From Phragmitibacter sp965284365 (lineage in GTDB: Bacteria; Verrucomicrobiota; Verrucomicrobiia; Verrucomicrobiales; Verrucomicrobiaceae): 64,000 nucleotides of DNA. The stretch spans positions 682,001 to 746,000 of the forward strand of contig OZ260079.1 of NCBI GenBank assembly GCA_965284365.1. The letters run 5' to 3'. This document shows positions 27,995 through 35,264 of the stretch, one piece after another; positions within the stretch are counted from its first letter, which is position 1; every line of letters starts with the position of its first letter. Position numbers and translations under genes: made by a program. Under the pieces are notes generated by a model, which had not been told where the DNA came from, did no database searches, and saw nothing but the letters and a program-made list of their open reading frames with translations.

Positions 27995-28007
27995 GGAAGT
28001 TGAACAC

Positions 28008-28460
28008 GTGAACCCTCCTTCAAATCGACTTCCCCTCCCTCCCCTGTTGGTGCGTTTGATCGCCGAAGCCCGCTGGCGGCAGCCCGAGGATGCCCAACTT
28101 TCTGAGCTTGTTCCATTTGTACGGGATCCGCTTGATTTCCTGCTTTCTGAAGAGAGCCTGCGCCGGGAGTCGAGGGGCTCGCTCGCCGACCATCCAGACA
28201 CATCCAAGTTGTTCCGTTTGTATCGCGGAAACAGTAGTGAGGAACGTCCCCTTCCCTGGCTCGACGCAGATTTGTCCGTGTTCATTGCTATCAACCGTTA
28301 CGCTGGGGATGATGTTGCCATCGCGTTAGACTATCGCACCAGCTTTGATGACCCTAGGGTAGTAGCTTCGGAGTGGGCCGCGAACAATAGCGGGAACTAT
28401 TGGAGAGAGGCTTTTCCCTCTTTCTCGGCCTTCGTCGCTGCACTATACCCAACTGCCTAA
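28008..28460 (+). CDS. SMI1/KNR4 (SUKH)-like protein
   Basis: A 150-aa protein. GTG 28008 is preferred because AGGGAAG lies about 9 bases upstream; an in-frame ATG at 27975 would overlap mog by 20 bases. The C-terminal half has the SMI1/KNR4 ending pattern: DADLSVFIAINRYAGDDVAI, LDYRTSFDDPRVVASEW, then WREAFPSFSAFVAALYP. SUKH proteins include immunity proteins to polymorphic toxins and general scaffold proteins. No toxin gene is adjacent, so the role is unclear. Confidence 0.65.
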   Translation: MNPPSNRLPLPPLLVRLIAEARWRQPEDAQLSELVPFVRDPLDFLLSEESLRRESRGSLADHPDTSKLFRLYRGNSSEERPLPWLDADLSVFIAINRYAGDDVAIALDYRTSFDDPRVVASEWAANNSGNYWREAFPSFSAFVAALYPTA

Positions 28461-28506
28461 CACGTCACTGCGGATACAGCAATTTTCACTCCTTCCTATA
28501 AAGCTC

Positions 28507-28926
28507 ATGTCCGCTTCTGCTTACGTTGAATCGCTTCTTGATCTCCTCACTCCGCTTGGTGGGGTGCATGCGCGGCGGATGTTTGGGGGACATGGGATTT
28601 TTAAGGAGGGGCTGATGTTTGCATTGGTGGCGGAGGATCGCTGTTATCTGCGGACGGATGACCTGACGGTGCAGCAGTTCGTAGAGCGCGGGTGTGAGCC
28701 GTTTGTTTTTGGGGAGCGCGATGGGAAGACGATTGTGTCCCGGTACTATGAGCCGCCGGAGTCGGCGATGATCAATGAGCAGAAGCTGAAGCCGTGGGCG
28801 GTGCTGGCGTGGGAGGCGACGAAGCGGAGTGCGAAGCCGAAGGTGAAGAAGAAAGCTGCTACCAAGAAGGCGGCTGAGGTGAGTACCAAGAAGAATATGG
28901 CGCCCAAGATCAAGAAGCCGTTATGA
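28507..28926 (+). CDS. TfoX N-terminal-domain protein with Lys-rich tail
   Basis: A 139-aa protein. Residues 1-105 match the TfoX/Sxy N-terminal domain (ARRMFGGHGIFKEGLMFALVAEDRCYLRTDD, broken up here by positions, then SRYYEPPESAM). The tail (about 106-139) is rich in Lys, Ala and Pro and looks like a DNA-binding histone-like extension. TfoX regulates competence in gamma-proteobacteria, but stand-alone N-domain proteins in other phyla have no proven role. Confidence 0.8.
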   Translation: MSASAYVESLLDLLTPLGGVHARRMFGGHGIFKEGLMFALVAEDRCYLRTDDLTVQQFVERGCEPFVFGERDGKTIVSRYYEPPESAMINEQKLKPWAVLAWEATKRSAKPKVKKKAATKKAAEVSTKKNMAPKIKKPL

Positions 28927-29259
28927 GCCGCACTTTCAGCGCTCTTCCGTTCCTATGTATCACCTGGGGTTACGCTCGTCGTTGCCTCGCTAACCCCAGG
29001 CTGGTATGAGACGCGCCTTTGGCGCTCCTGCGGTCGCTACATGGAATCTTTATTTGAGATCACCTCAATTGCGAGTCAGCAGGTGATTCATGCGATCACC
29101 TAAAAAACGGGCGAAGAACTGAAGCTGCTGTTGAGGGAGTCAAAAGAAGGTGCTGCGTTTTTGGGTGTGGTTTTGTGCTGTGGCACGGGCGGGACGCTCG
29201 CGCTCCTTTGAAGAAATCGCAGGACTGCGGGCGAAGGTTCGCTATGGGTTTGGGCAATT
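28927..29259. other. gene-free interval with hairpins
   Basis: No convincing gene. A 10-bp perfect inverted repeat, CCTGGGGTTA (28963-28972) with TAACCCCAGG (28991-29000), is followed by GCGCC-ttt-GGCGC (about 29013-29025). This resembles a dispersed intergenic element. The remainder up to the YjbQ start shows nothing recognisable. Confidence 0.5.
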
Positions 29260-29679
29260 ATGTCTGCGCATGCCGATAGCTTTCGTGTTAATACCCGTGG
29301 AAAGGGTACTTATGAAATCACCGATCAGGTGCGGCGCATTGTGCAGGCCAGCAATATCACGACGGGGACGGCGACGGTATTTGTGCAGCACACGAGTTGC
29401 AGTCTGGTGATTTATGAAAACGCGGACCCGTCGGCGCGGACGGACCTGCATGCGTTCTTTGAGCATCTGGTGCCGGAGAACACGCCGTATTTCGTGCACA
29501 CGGATGAAGGGCCGGATGACATGCCAAGTCATTTGCGGATGGTGTTGACGAGGACGAGTGAGGTGATCCCGGTGGTGGATGGGCGGATGACGCTGGGGAC
29601 GTGGCAGGGGATTTATTTGTTTGAGCACCGGCGGGCGGCTCATACGCGAGGGGTCGTGGTGGCGGTGGTTGGGGAGTGA
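29260..29679 (+). CDS. yjbQ: YjbQ / UPF0047 family protein
   Basis: A 139-aa protein of the YjbQ family, reported to have weak thiamine-phosphate-synthase-like activity. Family marks are HTSCSLVIYENADPSARTDL, then HFVPE-like LVPENTPYFVHTDEGPDDMPSHLRMVL and the C-terminal LGTWQGIYLFEHRR with the conserved His. It is likely a metal-binding homotrimer. The octamer tandem repeat begins 11 bases after its stop codon. Confidence 0.92.
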   Translation: MSAHADSFRVNTRGKGTYEITDQVRRIVQASNITTGTATVFVQHTSCSLVIYENADPSARTDLHAFFEHLVPENTPYFVHTDEGPDDMPSHLRMVLTRTSEVIPVVDGRMTLGTWQGIYLFEHRRAAHTRGVVVAVVGE

Positions 29680-29690
29680 GGGCGGCGCAT

Positions 29691-29959
29691 GATGGAGTGA
29701 TGGAGTGATGGAGTGATGGAGTGATGGAGTGATGGAGTGATGGAGTGATGGAGTGATGGAGTGATGGAGTGATGGAGTGATGGAGTGATGGAGTGATGGA
29801 GTGATGGAGTGATGGAGTGATGGAGTGATGGAGTGATGGAGTGATGGAGTGATGGAGTGATGGAGTGATGGAGTGATGGAGTGATGGAGTGATGGAGTGA
29901 TGGAGTGATGGAGTGATGGAGTGATGGAGTGATGGAGTGATGGAGTGATGGAGTGATGG
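29691..29959. repeat. octanucleotide tandem repeat, about 33.6 copies of GATGGAGT
   Basis: A perfect 269-base array of the 8-bp unit GATGGAGT. No interruption was seen by eye. Because 8 is not a multiple of 3, all three minus-strand frames read an open SLHHSITP peptide repeat, while the plus strand has regular TGA stops; these open frames are judged artefacts. The copy number probably varies between strains and may be collapsed or expanded in assembly. Confidence 0.95.
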
Positions 29960-30082
29960 TTACGAGGCGTTGTTGCCAAAGCTGTGTCCTGCGAAGCCGC
30001 GAAGCGAACCCGCAGCGTTCCAAACGGCTTCGCCTGGGAATAGTTGGGGGCGGAGAGATGTCAGGGGTGGGTCGGCTCCGCA

Positions 30083-30117
30083 CCCCGTCGGAGCAAGCTC
30101 CTCCAACCACAAAGCGG
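30083..30117. repeat. 35-bp dispersed repeat, copy 1
   Basis: Identical over 35 bases to 50034-50068. Its core GTCGGAGCAAGCTCC contains the palindrome GGAG-caag-CTCC. Similar, less exact sequence extends outward from GTCAGGGG to a Gly/Cys-rich end, so the full element is probably about 60-80 bp. The rest of 29960-30217 holds no gene. Confidence 0.8.
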
Positions 30118-30217
30118 CGTCGCGCTTCGCTTGCCGCACGCACTCCAAAAAGCTGCTTCCACGAAGTGATTTCCAGGCAGATCCTTTGTCACACTGCCAT
30201 CTCAACACTTTGGGATT

Positions 30218-30556
30218 TTAGAAAGGGATATCCTTGTCGTTCTGGCTGGCTTTCCATTCGCGGGGGCGTTCTTCGCGGAGGGAGGTGCGGCCGCCGTTGC
30301 GTTTGCGCATGGGGTCGAAGGCGAAGTCGGAGCCGTCGACTTTCATTTGATAGACGATCTGGAGGAGATGGCCGAGGCGGCCTTTTGGGAAGCCGCCTTT
30401 TTTGGCGAACCAGCCAAGGTATTCCACGGGGAGATCGAAGATGGGCACGCCCTGCGGTGGAAAATCTTTAGGACCGAATTTGCCGAAGGGCATGAAGGTC
30501 TTTTCAATGGCCTGAAGATCAGCGGCCATTTTTGCGGCGATGTCGTTTTCAATCAT
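30218..30556 (-). CDS. DUF3820 family protein
   Basis: A 112-aa soluble protein with the DUF3820 pattern: MPFGKFGPKDFPP, IFDLPVEYLGWFAKKGGFPKGRLGHLLQIVYQM (read in segments). The family has been called a putative quorum-sensing-regulated virulence factor, on slight evidence. The start overlaps the stop of the DUF72 gene by 4 bases, so it is the third gene of the metX-DUF72-DUF3820 operon. Confidence 0.8.
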   Translation of the reverse strand: MIENDIAAKMAADLQAIEKTFMPFGKFGPKDFPPQGVPIFDLPVEYLGWFAKKGGFPKGRLGHLLQIVYQMKVDGSDFAFDPMRKRNGGRTSLREERPREWKASQNDKDIPF

Positions 30557-31590
30557 AGCAAAGTGGCGGGAGGATTGCCGGGGGGAGGCTGATCGGGAAG
30601 CACGCCTGGCTCCATGCCGGAGATGATGCGGATCATGTTGAAGATGGTCTGGAGGGCATTGCCTTCCAAGCGATTGTTGACATAGAGAAAGGTGGGCTTG
30701 GGCTTGCCGTGGCGTTTGCTTTCGAGGGACTTCACCATGAGTTCCACGAGGGCTTTGCGGGCTTCTTCGGCGGCTTCCTTGATGCCGTTGTAGGGCGTGA
30801 ACATCTGCACGGCTTCTTCATAACTGCGGCCTTGTTTGAGGAGGAAGCGGCCAGCGGTGAAGTTTGCGCATTCCTGACTGTGCGGCAGGGCCATCTGTTC
30901 GATGGCATTGGGCATGTGGGTCCACTGATTGAAGACATGGGCAACGCCATGATGGCGCAGGCAGTCGAAGTAATCGGGATGAAGCAGGTTCTTGTTCCGG
31001 ATCTCCACACCGTAACGCCAACCGTGCGGGAGGAGGGATAGGAAATGATGGAGGCCATCCACAAAGTCACGACCGCGGTCGAAGTCGCGAGGGTGGAAGT
31101 GGCTGAACTCAAAGATCAATACCCCGACGCGTTCCTTCCACGGATACAGGGGCGTGAGGAAGCCGCGGTGGAAAAGCTCGGCATCGAGGAAATGCGGATT
31201 CCGGTGGCCACCTTTTTCCGCATAGCGCGGCAACTTCGGAAAGGTGCGCATGGTGATGTCATCCGTGACCTTGAAGGTGAAGAGATAACCGGGAGGGGTC
31301 TGCTCCATGAGCTTCGTGATCCAGTCCGGATCGGGGAAGCGGTAGTAACCCGCATCCACGCACACGGTGCGGAAGAACTCGGCATGTTCGGTGAGGCATT
31401 CGCGATCGAACTTTGCTTTGGAGAATCGCCCACGGGTTTCGTAACGCGCCAGTTCGTAAAGCTGGCCGAGCCAGCCTTCGTATTTCCAGGACGAGGTGCC
31501 GATGAAGACGTCCCGCTCGGCCAGCCATTGCAGGCCAGCCCGGAGTTCTCCGGTGTGGAGAGGAGAGGTGGCGAAAAGCTCCGCCGTCAT
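30553..31590 (-). CDS. DUF72 (YecE-like) TIM-barrel protein
   Basis: A 345-aa protein of the DUF72/YecE family. Marks are the N-terminal FIGTSSWKYEGWLGQLY, then AGYYRFPDPDWI, FTFKVTDDIT, EIRNKNLLHPDYFDCLRHHG and C-terminal FLYVNNRLEGNALQTI. The family folds as a TIM barrel with an unknown enzymatic role. It starts 3 bases after metX and overlaps the next gene by 4, so all three are one operon; whether it serves methionine synthesis is unknown. Confidence 0.9.
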   Translation of the reverse strand: MTAELFATSPLHTGELRAGLQWLAERDVFIGTSSWKYEGWLGQLYELARYETRGRFSKAKFDRECLTEHAEFFRTVCVDAGYYRFPDPDWITKLMEQTPPGYLFTFKVTDDITMRTFPKLPRYAEKGGHRNPHFLDAELFHRGFLTPLYPWKERVGVLIFEFSHFHPRDFDRGRDFVDGLHHFLSLLPHGWRYGVEIRNKNLLHPDYFDCLRHHGVAHVFNQWTHMPNAIEQMALPHSQECANFTAGRFLLKQGRSYEEAVQMFTPYNGIKEAAEEARKALVELMVKSLESKRHGKPKPTFLYVNNRLEGNALQTIFNMIRIISGMEPGVLPDQPPPGNPPATLL

Positions 31591-31593
31591 GGC

Positions 31594-32811
31594 CTAAAGA
31601 TAAGTCTCTTGCGGGCCCCAGGCATCCATCGTTTCCACGCCGCGACGCAGCGCATAGGAGATGTGAGGCGTGTAGAGGGCGGGTTCCAAAAGGAAGGAGT
31701 CGTGACCTTTCTCCGAATGCACGGTGATGTGCATGACGGGCACGCCTGCGTCCTCCAGTTCGTCGACGAGATCGGCCTGCTCTTCGGGATAGAAGCAAAA
31801 GTCTGAGTCGATGCTGAAGACGAGGAAGTGCTGGCCCGCGACGGCGCAATTTTCGAAGAGCTTCGCGTAGGTGGAGACATTCGCATCTCTCAGCAGATCA
31901 TAGCGCAGCCACATGTCGCAGATGCGGAGATAAGTGTTCGCATCGAAGCGCTTCACGAACTTCTTCCCCTGATGGAGCATGTAGCTTTCCACATTGTGCC
32001 CGACGCGATACCACGCGAGACGATCGGATGACTGGACCACGTCGCCGCGAGCGCGGGTTTCGATGGCATCGAGATGGACGAAGGTCTTGTGGCTGATCAT
32101 GCGCGCCAAGGCGAGACCGTACTCGGGGCTCTTGGCGCTGTAATAGTGACCTTTATTAAAGTGCGAGTCGTTCTCGATGGCCATGACCTGCTCGAATACT
32201 GTCAGGCGGGCGAGCACGGTGGTGCGCAGGCCGCTGGCGATGCAGATGGCGAGACGCGCGCGGTCCGGGAAAAGCGTGCAGAAGCTGAGGAGCATCATGC
32301 CGCCGATGGAAGCGCCGATGACGGCATGGAGCTTTTCGATGCCCAAGGTATCGAGCAAGCGTGCCTGGGAGTGGACGACGTCCGCCGTGGTCACCGCCGG
32401 AAAATCAGGGCCGTAGGGGCGACCAGTGGTGGGATTGATGGAAGCGGGGCCGGTCGTGCCGTAGCACCCGCCGAGGTAGTTCGCGCAGATGATGAAAAAG
32501 TGGCGGGTATCGAGCGCCTTGCCGGGGCCGATAAAAAGCTCCCACCAGCCGTTCTCGCAGTCCTCGGTCCAGCGATCATCGGTGTTCGGCACACTCTTGC
32601 AAATGCCAGCGGCATGCTGATGACCCGAGAGAGCGTGGAAGAGCAGGATGGCGTTGCTCTTGTCCTTGTTGAGCGTGCCGTAAGTTTCATACGCCACGGT
32701 GATGTCGTCCATCTCCGCGCCGGAGGAAAACCGGAAGGGCGACTTCGGCGTGGCGATACGCGCAAACTGGGTTTGCACTTCACGCACAGGAGCGGTGGCG
32801 GCAGCGGACAT
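31594..32811 (-). CDS. metX: homoserine O-acetyltransferase
   Basis: A 405-aa alpha/beta-hydrolase-fold acyltransferase that activates homoserine for methionine synthesis, using acetyl-CoA (or, in some homologues, succinyl-CoA). Marks: FHALSGHQHAAG, NYLGGCYGTTGP, the nucleophile Ser168 in IGASIGGMMLL, and the C-terminal IDSDFCFYPEEQ (catalytic Asp) and KGHDSFLLE (catalytic His). First gene of a three-gene minus-strand operon. No SAM riboswitch pattern was recognised in the 150 bases upstream. Confidence 0.95.
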   Translation of the reverse strand: MSAAATAPVREVQTQFARIATPKSPFRFSSGAEMDDITVAYETYGTLNKDKSNAILLFHALSGHQHAAGICKSVPNTDDRWTEDCENGWWELFIGPGKALDTRHFFIICANYLGGCYGTTGPASINPTTGRPYGPDFPAVTTADVVHSQARLLDTLGIEKLHAVIGASIGGMMLLSFCTLFPDRARLAICIASGLRTTVLARLTVFEQVMAIENDSHFNKGHYYSAKSPEYGLALARMISHKTFVHLDAIETRARGDVVQSSDRLAWYRVGHNVESYMLHQGKKFVKRFDANTYLRICDMWLRYDLLRDANVSTYAKLFENCAVAGQHFLVFSIDSDFCFYPEEQADLVDELEDAGVPVMHITVHSEKGHDSFLLEPALYTPHISYALRRGVETMDAWGPQETYL

Positions 32812-32961
32812 GGAAAACTAAAGTGGACGGATATGCCCTTTTGAGCAAGCACAACGGCAGTGCTGCCTTTGCCCGGGCTTGGCTCGGCCATGGACAAAGG
32901 CCCTGTAGCGGGCTTAATTTAATGCCTAAACGCCAGCGGAGATCTCCCCTCCCCTAACCCC

Positions 32962-33882
32962 GTGCCAAGTCTTCATTCCCCAAACCCCGATCCCGTGACA
33001 TCCGACGCGCCGACGGTGCGCTGGAGCCCGGAATTGCTGGCGGGGCTGGACTGGAAACGCTTTGCGGAGATTGTGCGGGCGGTAGCGTCGCACGCGGGAT
33101 TTGAGCTCAGTGGCACGCAGATCTCGCAGGACGGAGCGGCGGAGTTCATCATGACCAGCGGTCAAAGTCGGACGTTCGTGCGGCTGGCGCCGTGGAATCA
33201 GTGGATGGCGACGCTGGAGTGTATTGAGAGTTTTATGGCGAAAGTCGCGCCGATGCCGGTGACGGCGGGTATTTATGTGGCGCCACACGGGGCGACGTCT
33301 TCTGCCCGGCATGCGGCCATGGAGCAGGGTATTCAACTGGTGGACGCGGTGACGCTGGCGGCGCGGCTGGAGGAGCTGCCGCCGGAGCACAGTCAGTTTT
33401 ATTATGACATTGGCACGGGGGGCGATGCGGTGACGCCCACCTGCCCGGTCTGCATGGGGCGGCTTTCGCGTGTGCAGGAGACTCCGCAGGATCCCGTGGA
33501 TTGCCGCAATCAGCCTGACGTGTCCTACACGACGAGCGATCTGGTGGCGGATAGCGTCTCCGCTCGGCGGATAGAAATCCTGAAGGATTGCGAAGTAAAT
33601 TTTCTCAAAGAAGTCCATGCGTATGAGATCATTGTGCACGGCACGGCGCGGGGGAACTTTGTATGCCAGGGCAGCCTGCTGCTGAACTCGGGGGCCACGC
33701 TTTTTGGTACGGTGGCCGCACGGTCGGTGTTGGTGCGGCCGGGAGCGGAACTGCACGGGGAGACGCGCATCCTTCAAACCGACCCGCAGCCGCTGCAGTC
33801 GCCCGCCATGAACTGGGTGTGGCGCTGCCACAATCCCAAGGGGCAGTTCGAATGCCGCTTTGTTTCATTTTTGCCGCATTGA
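32962..33882 (+). CDS. Mrr-like (pseudo-nuclease) / bactofilin fusion protein
   Basis: A 306-aa fusion starting at GTG 32962 (a second GTG at 32995 is possible). Residues about 28-138 have the layout of an Mrr/restriction-endonuclease-like domain (DWKRFAEIVRAVASHAGFEL, then TAGIYVAPHGATSSARHAAM and QGIQLVDAVTLAARL). The usual D...(E/Q)xK catalytic residues are not evident: DGAAEFIM and FVRLAPW occupy those places. A CPVC pair (161-164) with another Cys181 follows. Residues about 200-275 are a bactofilin/polymer-forming domain of short beta repeats (EIIVHGTARGNFVCQGSL). It probably forms filaments; the nuclease-like part may bind DNA. Inference. Confidence 0.7.
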   Translation: MPSLHSPNPDPVTSDAPTVRWSPELLAGLDWKRFAEIVRAVASHAGFELSGTQISQDGAAEFIMTSGQSRTFVRLAPWNQWMATLECIESFMAKVAPMPVTAGIYVAPHGATSSARHAAMEQGIQLVDAVTLAARLEELPPEHSQFYYDIGTGGDAVTPTCPVCMGRLSRVQETPQDPVDCRNQPDVSYTTSDLVADSVSARRIEILKDCEVNFLKEVHAYEIIVHGTARGNFVCQGSLLLNSGATLFGTVAARSVLVRPGAELHGETRILQTDPQPLQSPAMNWVWRCHNPKGQFECRFVSFLPH

Positions 33883-34025
33883 GGCGTGGCCAGTGCGGCA
33901 GGGATGTTTTTCGAGGCAGGAAAGAGCTTTGCAAGAGGCCGCTTCCTCGCAAAAATAGTCCATAAATCCGCCTGTCACGCCAGTGGCAGATTTTATTCAT
34001 TAACAAGCACTGACTCACCCATACC

Positions 34026-34334
34026 ATGCTGCACAACGTTTATTTCTGGCTGAAGAAGGACATCACTCCTGAGCAACGGTCCACGCTCGAAGCTGAGCTA
34101 TTGAAATTGAAGGAAATCCCCTACCTGGTTCACGGGTTTGTGGGAAAGCCCGCGCCGACCGAAGAACGCTCGGTGACGGACCACTCCTTTGACTACTCGC
34201 TGCTCCTGCATTTCAAGGATTTGAAAGATCACGAGCACTACCAGGTGGGTTGCGAGCATCACAAGCGCTTTGTGGACACCTGCAAGACTTTCTGGGAGAA
34301 GGTGGTGGTTTACGATACCTCGCCGATTCATTGA
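34026..34334 (+). CDS. Dabb-family (stress-responsive A/B barrel) protein
   Basis: A 102-aa protein of the Dabb fold: MLHNVYFWLKKDITPEQRST, LKEIPYLVHGFVGKPA, DYSLLLHFKDLKDHEHYQV and HKRFVDTC. These proteins form small dimeric ferredoxin-like barrels; roles are mostly unknown. It stands alone, with about 215 bases to sdhC in which nothing is recognised. Confidence 0.9.
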   Translation: MLHNVYFWLKKDITPEQRSTLEAELLKLKEIPYLVHGFVGKPAPTEERSVTDHSFDYSLLLHFKDLKDHEHYQVGCEHHKRFVDTCKTFWEKVVVYDTSPIH

Positions 34335-34549
34335 CGGCGTGAACTGTGGCTCCGTCATTCGGCGGTGCCGGTGGAGCTTTCGTCGTCAGTTATTTGGCAT
34401 CCCGAACTGCTACGGCGAAGGCTAACAGGCCTTCGTGAGACGTAATTGCAACTAAGGTCTTATTTTACCTTCTTGCGTATCTGGGCTGAATCGCCAAATT
34501 TAGGGTGCAGCCCCACCCAGCATCTTCCCGGCAGCGAGTCACCTCACCC

Positions 34550-35245
34550 ATGAACGCCCTGTTCAAGTCCATCGTCACCTTTCTCAACTCATCCATTGGC
34601 AAAAAGATTTTTGTGGCCCTGACCGGGCTCGCCCTCGCCGGCTTTGTGTTGGGACACATGGTGGGCAATCTTTTGTTGTTCCTGGGACCTGACGCGATCA
34701 ACGCGTATGGGCACAAGCTGCAAAGCATGGGAGCGCTCCTATGGGTCGCGCGAATCGGCCTGCTGGTGGCGGTGGTGATTCATATCGTCCTGACCATTCA
34801 ACTGACGAAAGAAAACCGGGCTTCACGTCCAGAGCAGTACATGAACCGCACAAATATTCAGTCTTCGGGTTCATCCCGGATCATGATCCTGAGCGGGCTG
34901 ACGATCCTGGCCTTTATCATTTACCATCTGATGCACTTCACCCTGCATACCGGGAATGACTACGGCTCTTACACGACGTCGCTGCATGGGGAGACAGTAC
35001 ACGATGTGTACAGGATGGTCGTTTATGGCTTCTCCTGGTGGCCGGCTTCGCTTTTTTACATCATTGCCATTGCGCTTCTTTGCTCACACTTGAGCCACGG
35101 TGTTGGCAGTGTCTTCCAGACGCTGGGCATTTCCACGGCGCGTACGCAACCGATCTTCAAGTCGCTCGGCCTGGCCTTTGCAGCGCTGATCCTGATCGGC
35201 AACTGCTCCATCCCGCTGGCGGTTCTCTTCGGCATCGTGAAGTAA
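34550..35245 (+). CDS. sdhC: succinate dehydrogenase cytochrome b subunit (type B, five spans)
   Basis: A 231-aa membrane anchor of the Bacillus/Bacteroidetes-type succinate dehydrogenase, with five predicted spans. Marks: SSIGKKIFVALTGLALAGFVLGHMVGN (first span with haem His), then an HKLQSMGALLWVARIGLL span, IYHLMHFTLH, and CSHLSHGVGSVFQTLG with further haem-ligand His residues. It should bind two b haems and pass electrons between the flavoprotein and quinone. sdhA starts 19 bases later. Confidence 0.93.
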   Translation: MNALFKSIVTFLNSSIGKKIFVALTGLALAGFVLGHMVGNLLLFLGPDAINAYGHKLQSMGALLWVARIGLLVAVVIHIVLTIQLTKENRASRPEQYMNRTNIQSSGSSRIMILSGLTILAFIIYHLMHFTLHTGNDYGSYTTSLHGETVHDVYRMVVYGFSWWPASLFYIIAIALLCSHLSHGVGSVFQTLGISTARTQPIFKSLGLAFAALILIGNCSIPLAVLFGIVK

Positions 35246-35264
35246 TTTTTCCTCCCCGCGTTCC

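Noticed and set aside
29691..29959. CRISPR-like array
   Set aside because: The units are direct octamers without spacers; no cas genes nearby.
29242..30143. Long minus-strand open frames with a repeated SLHHSITP peptide
   Set aside because: They are produced only by the octamer array, which is open in all minus-strand frames. No start signal or family supports them, and they oppose yjbQ.
32812..32961. SAM riboswitch upstream of metX
   Set aside because: No SAM-I or SAM-II core pattern could be recognised.
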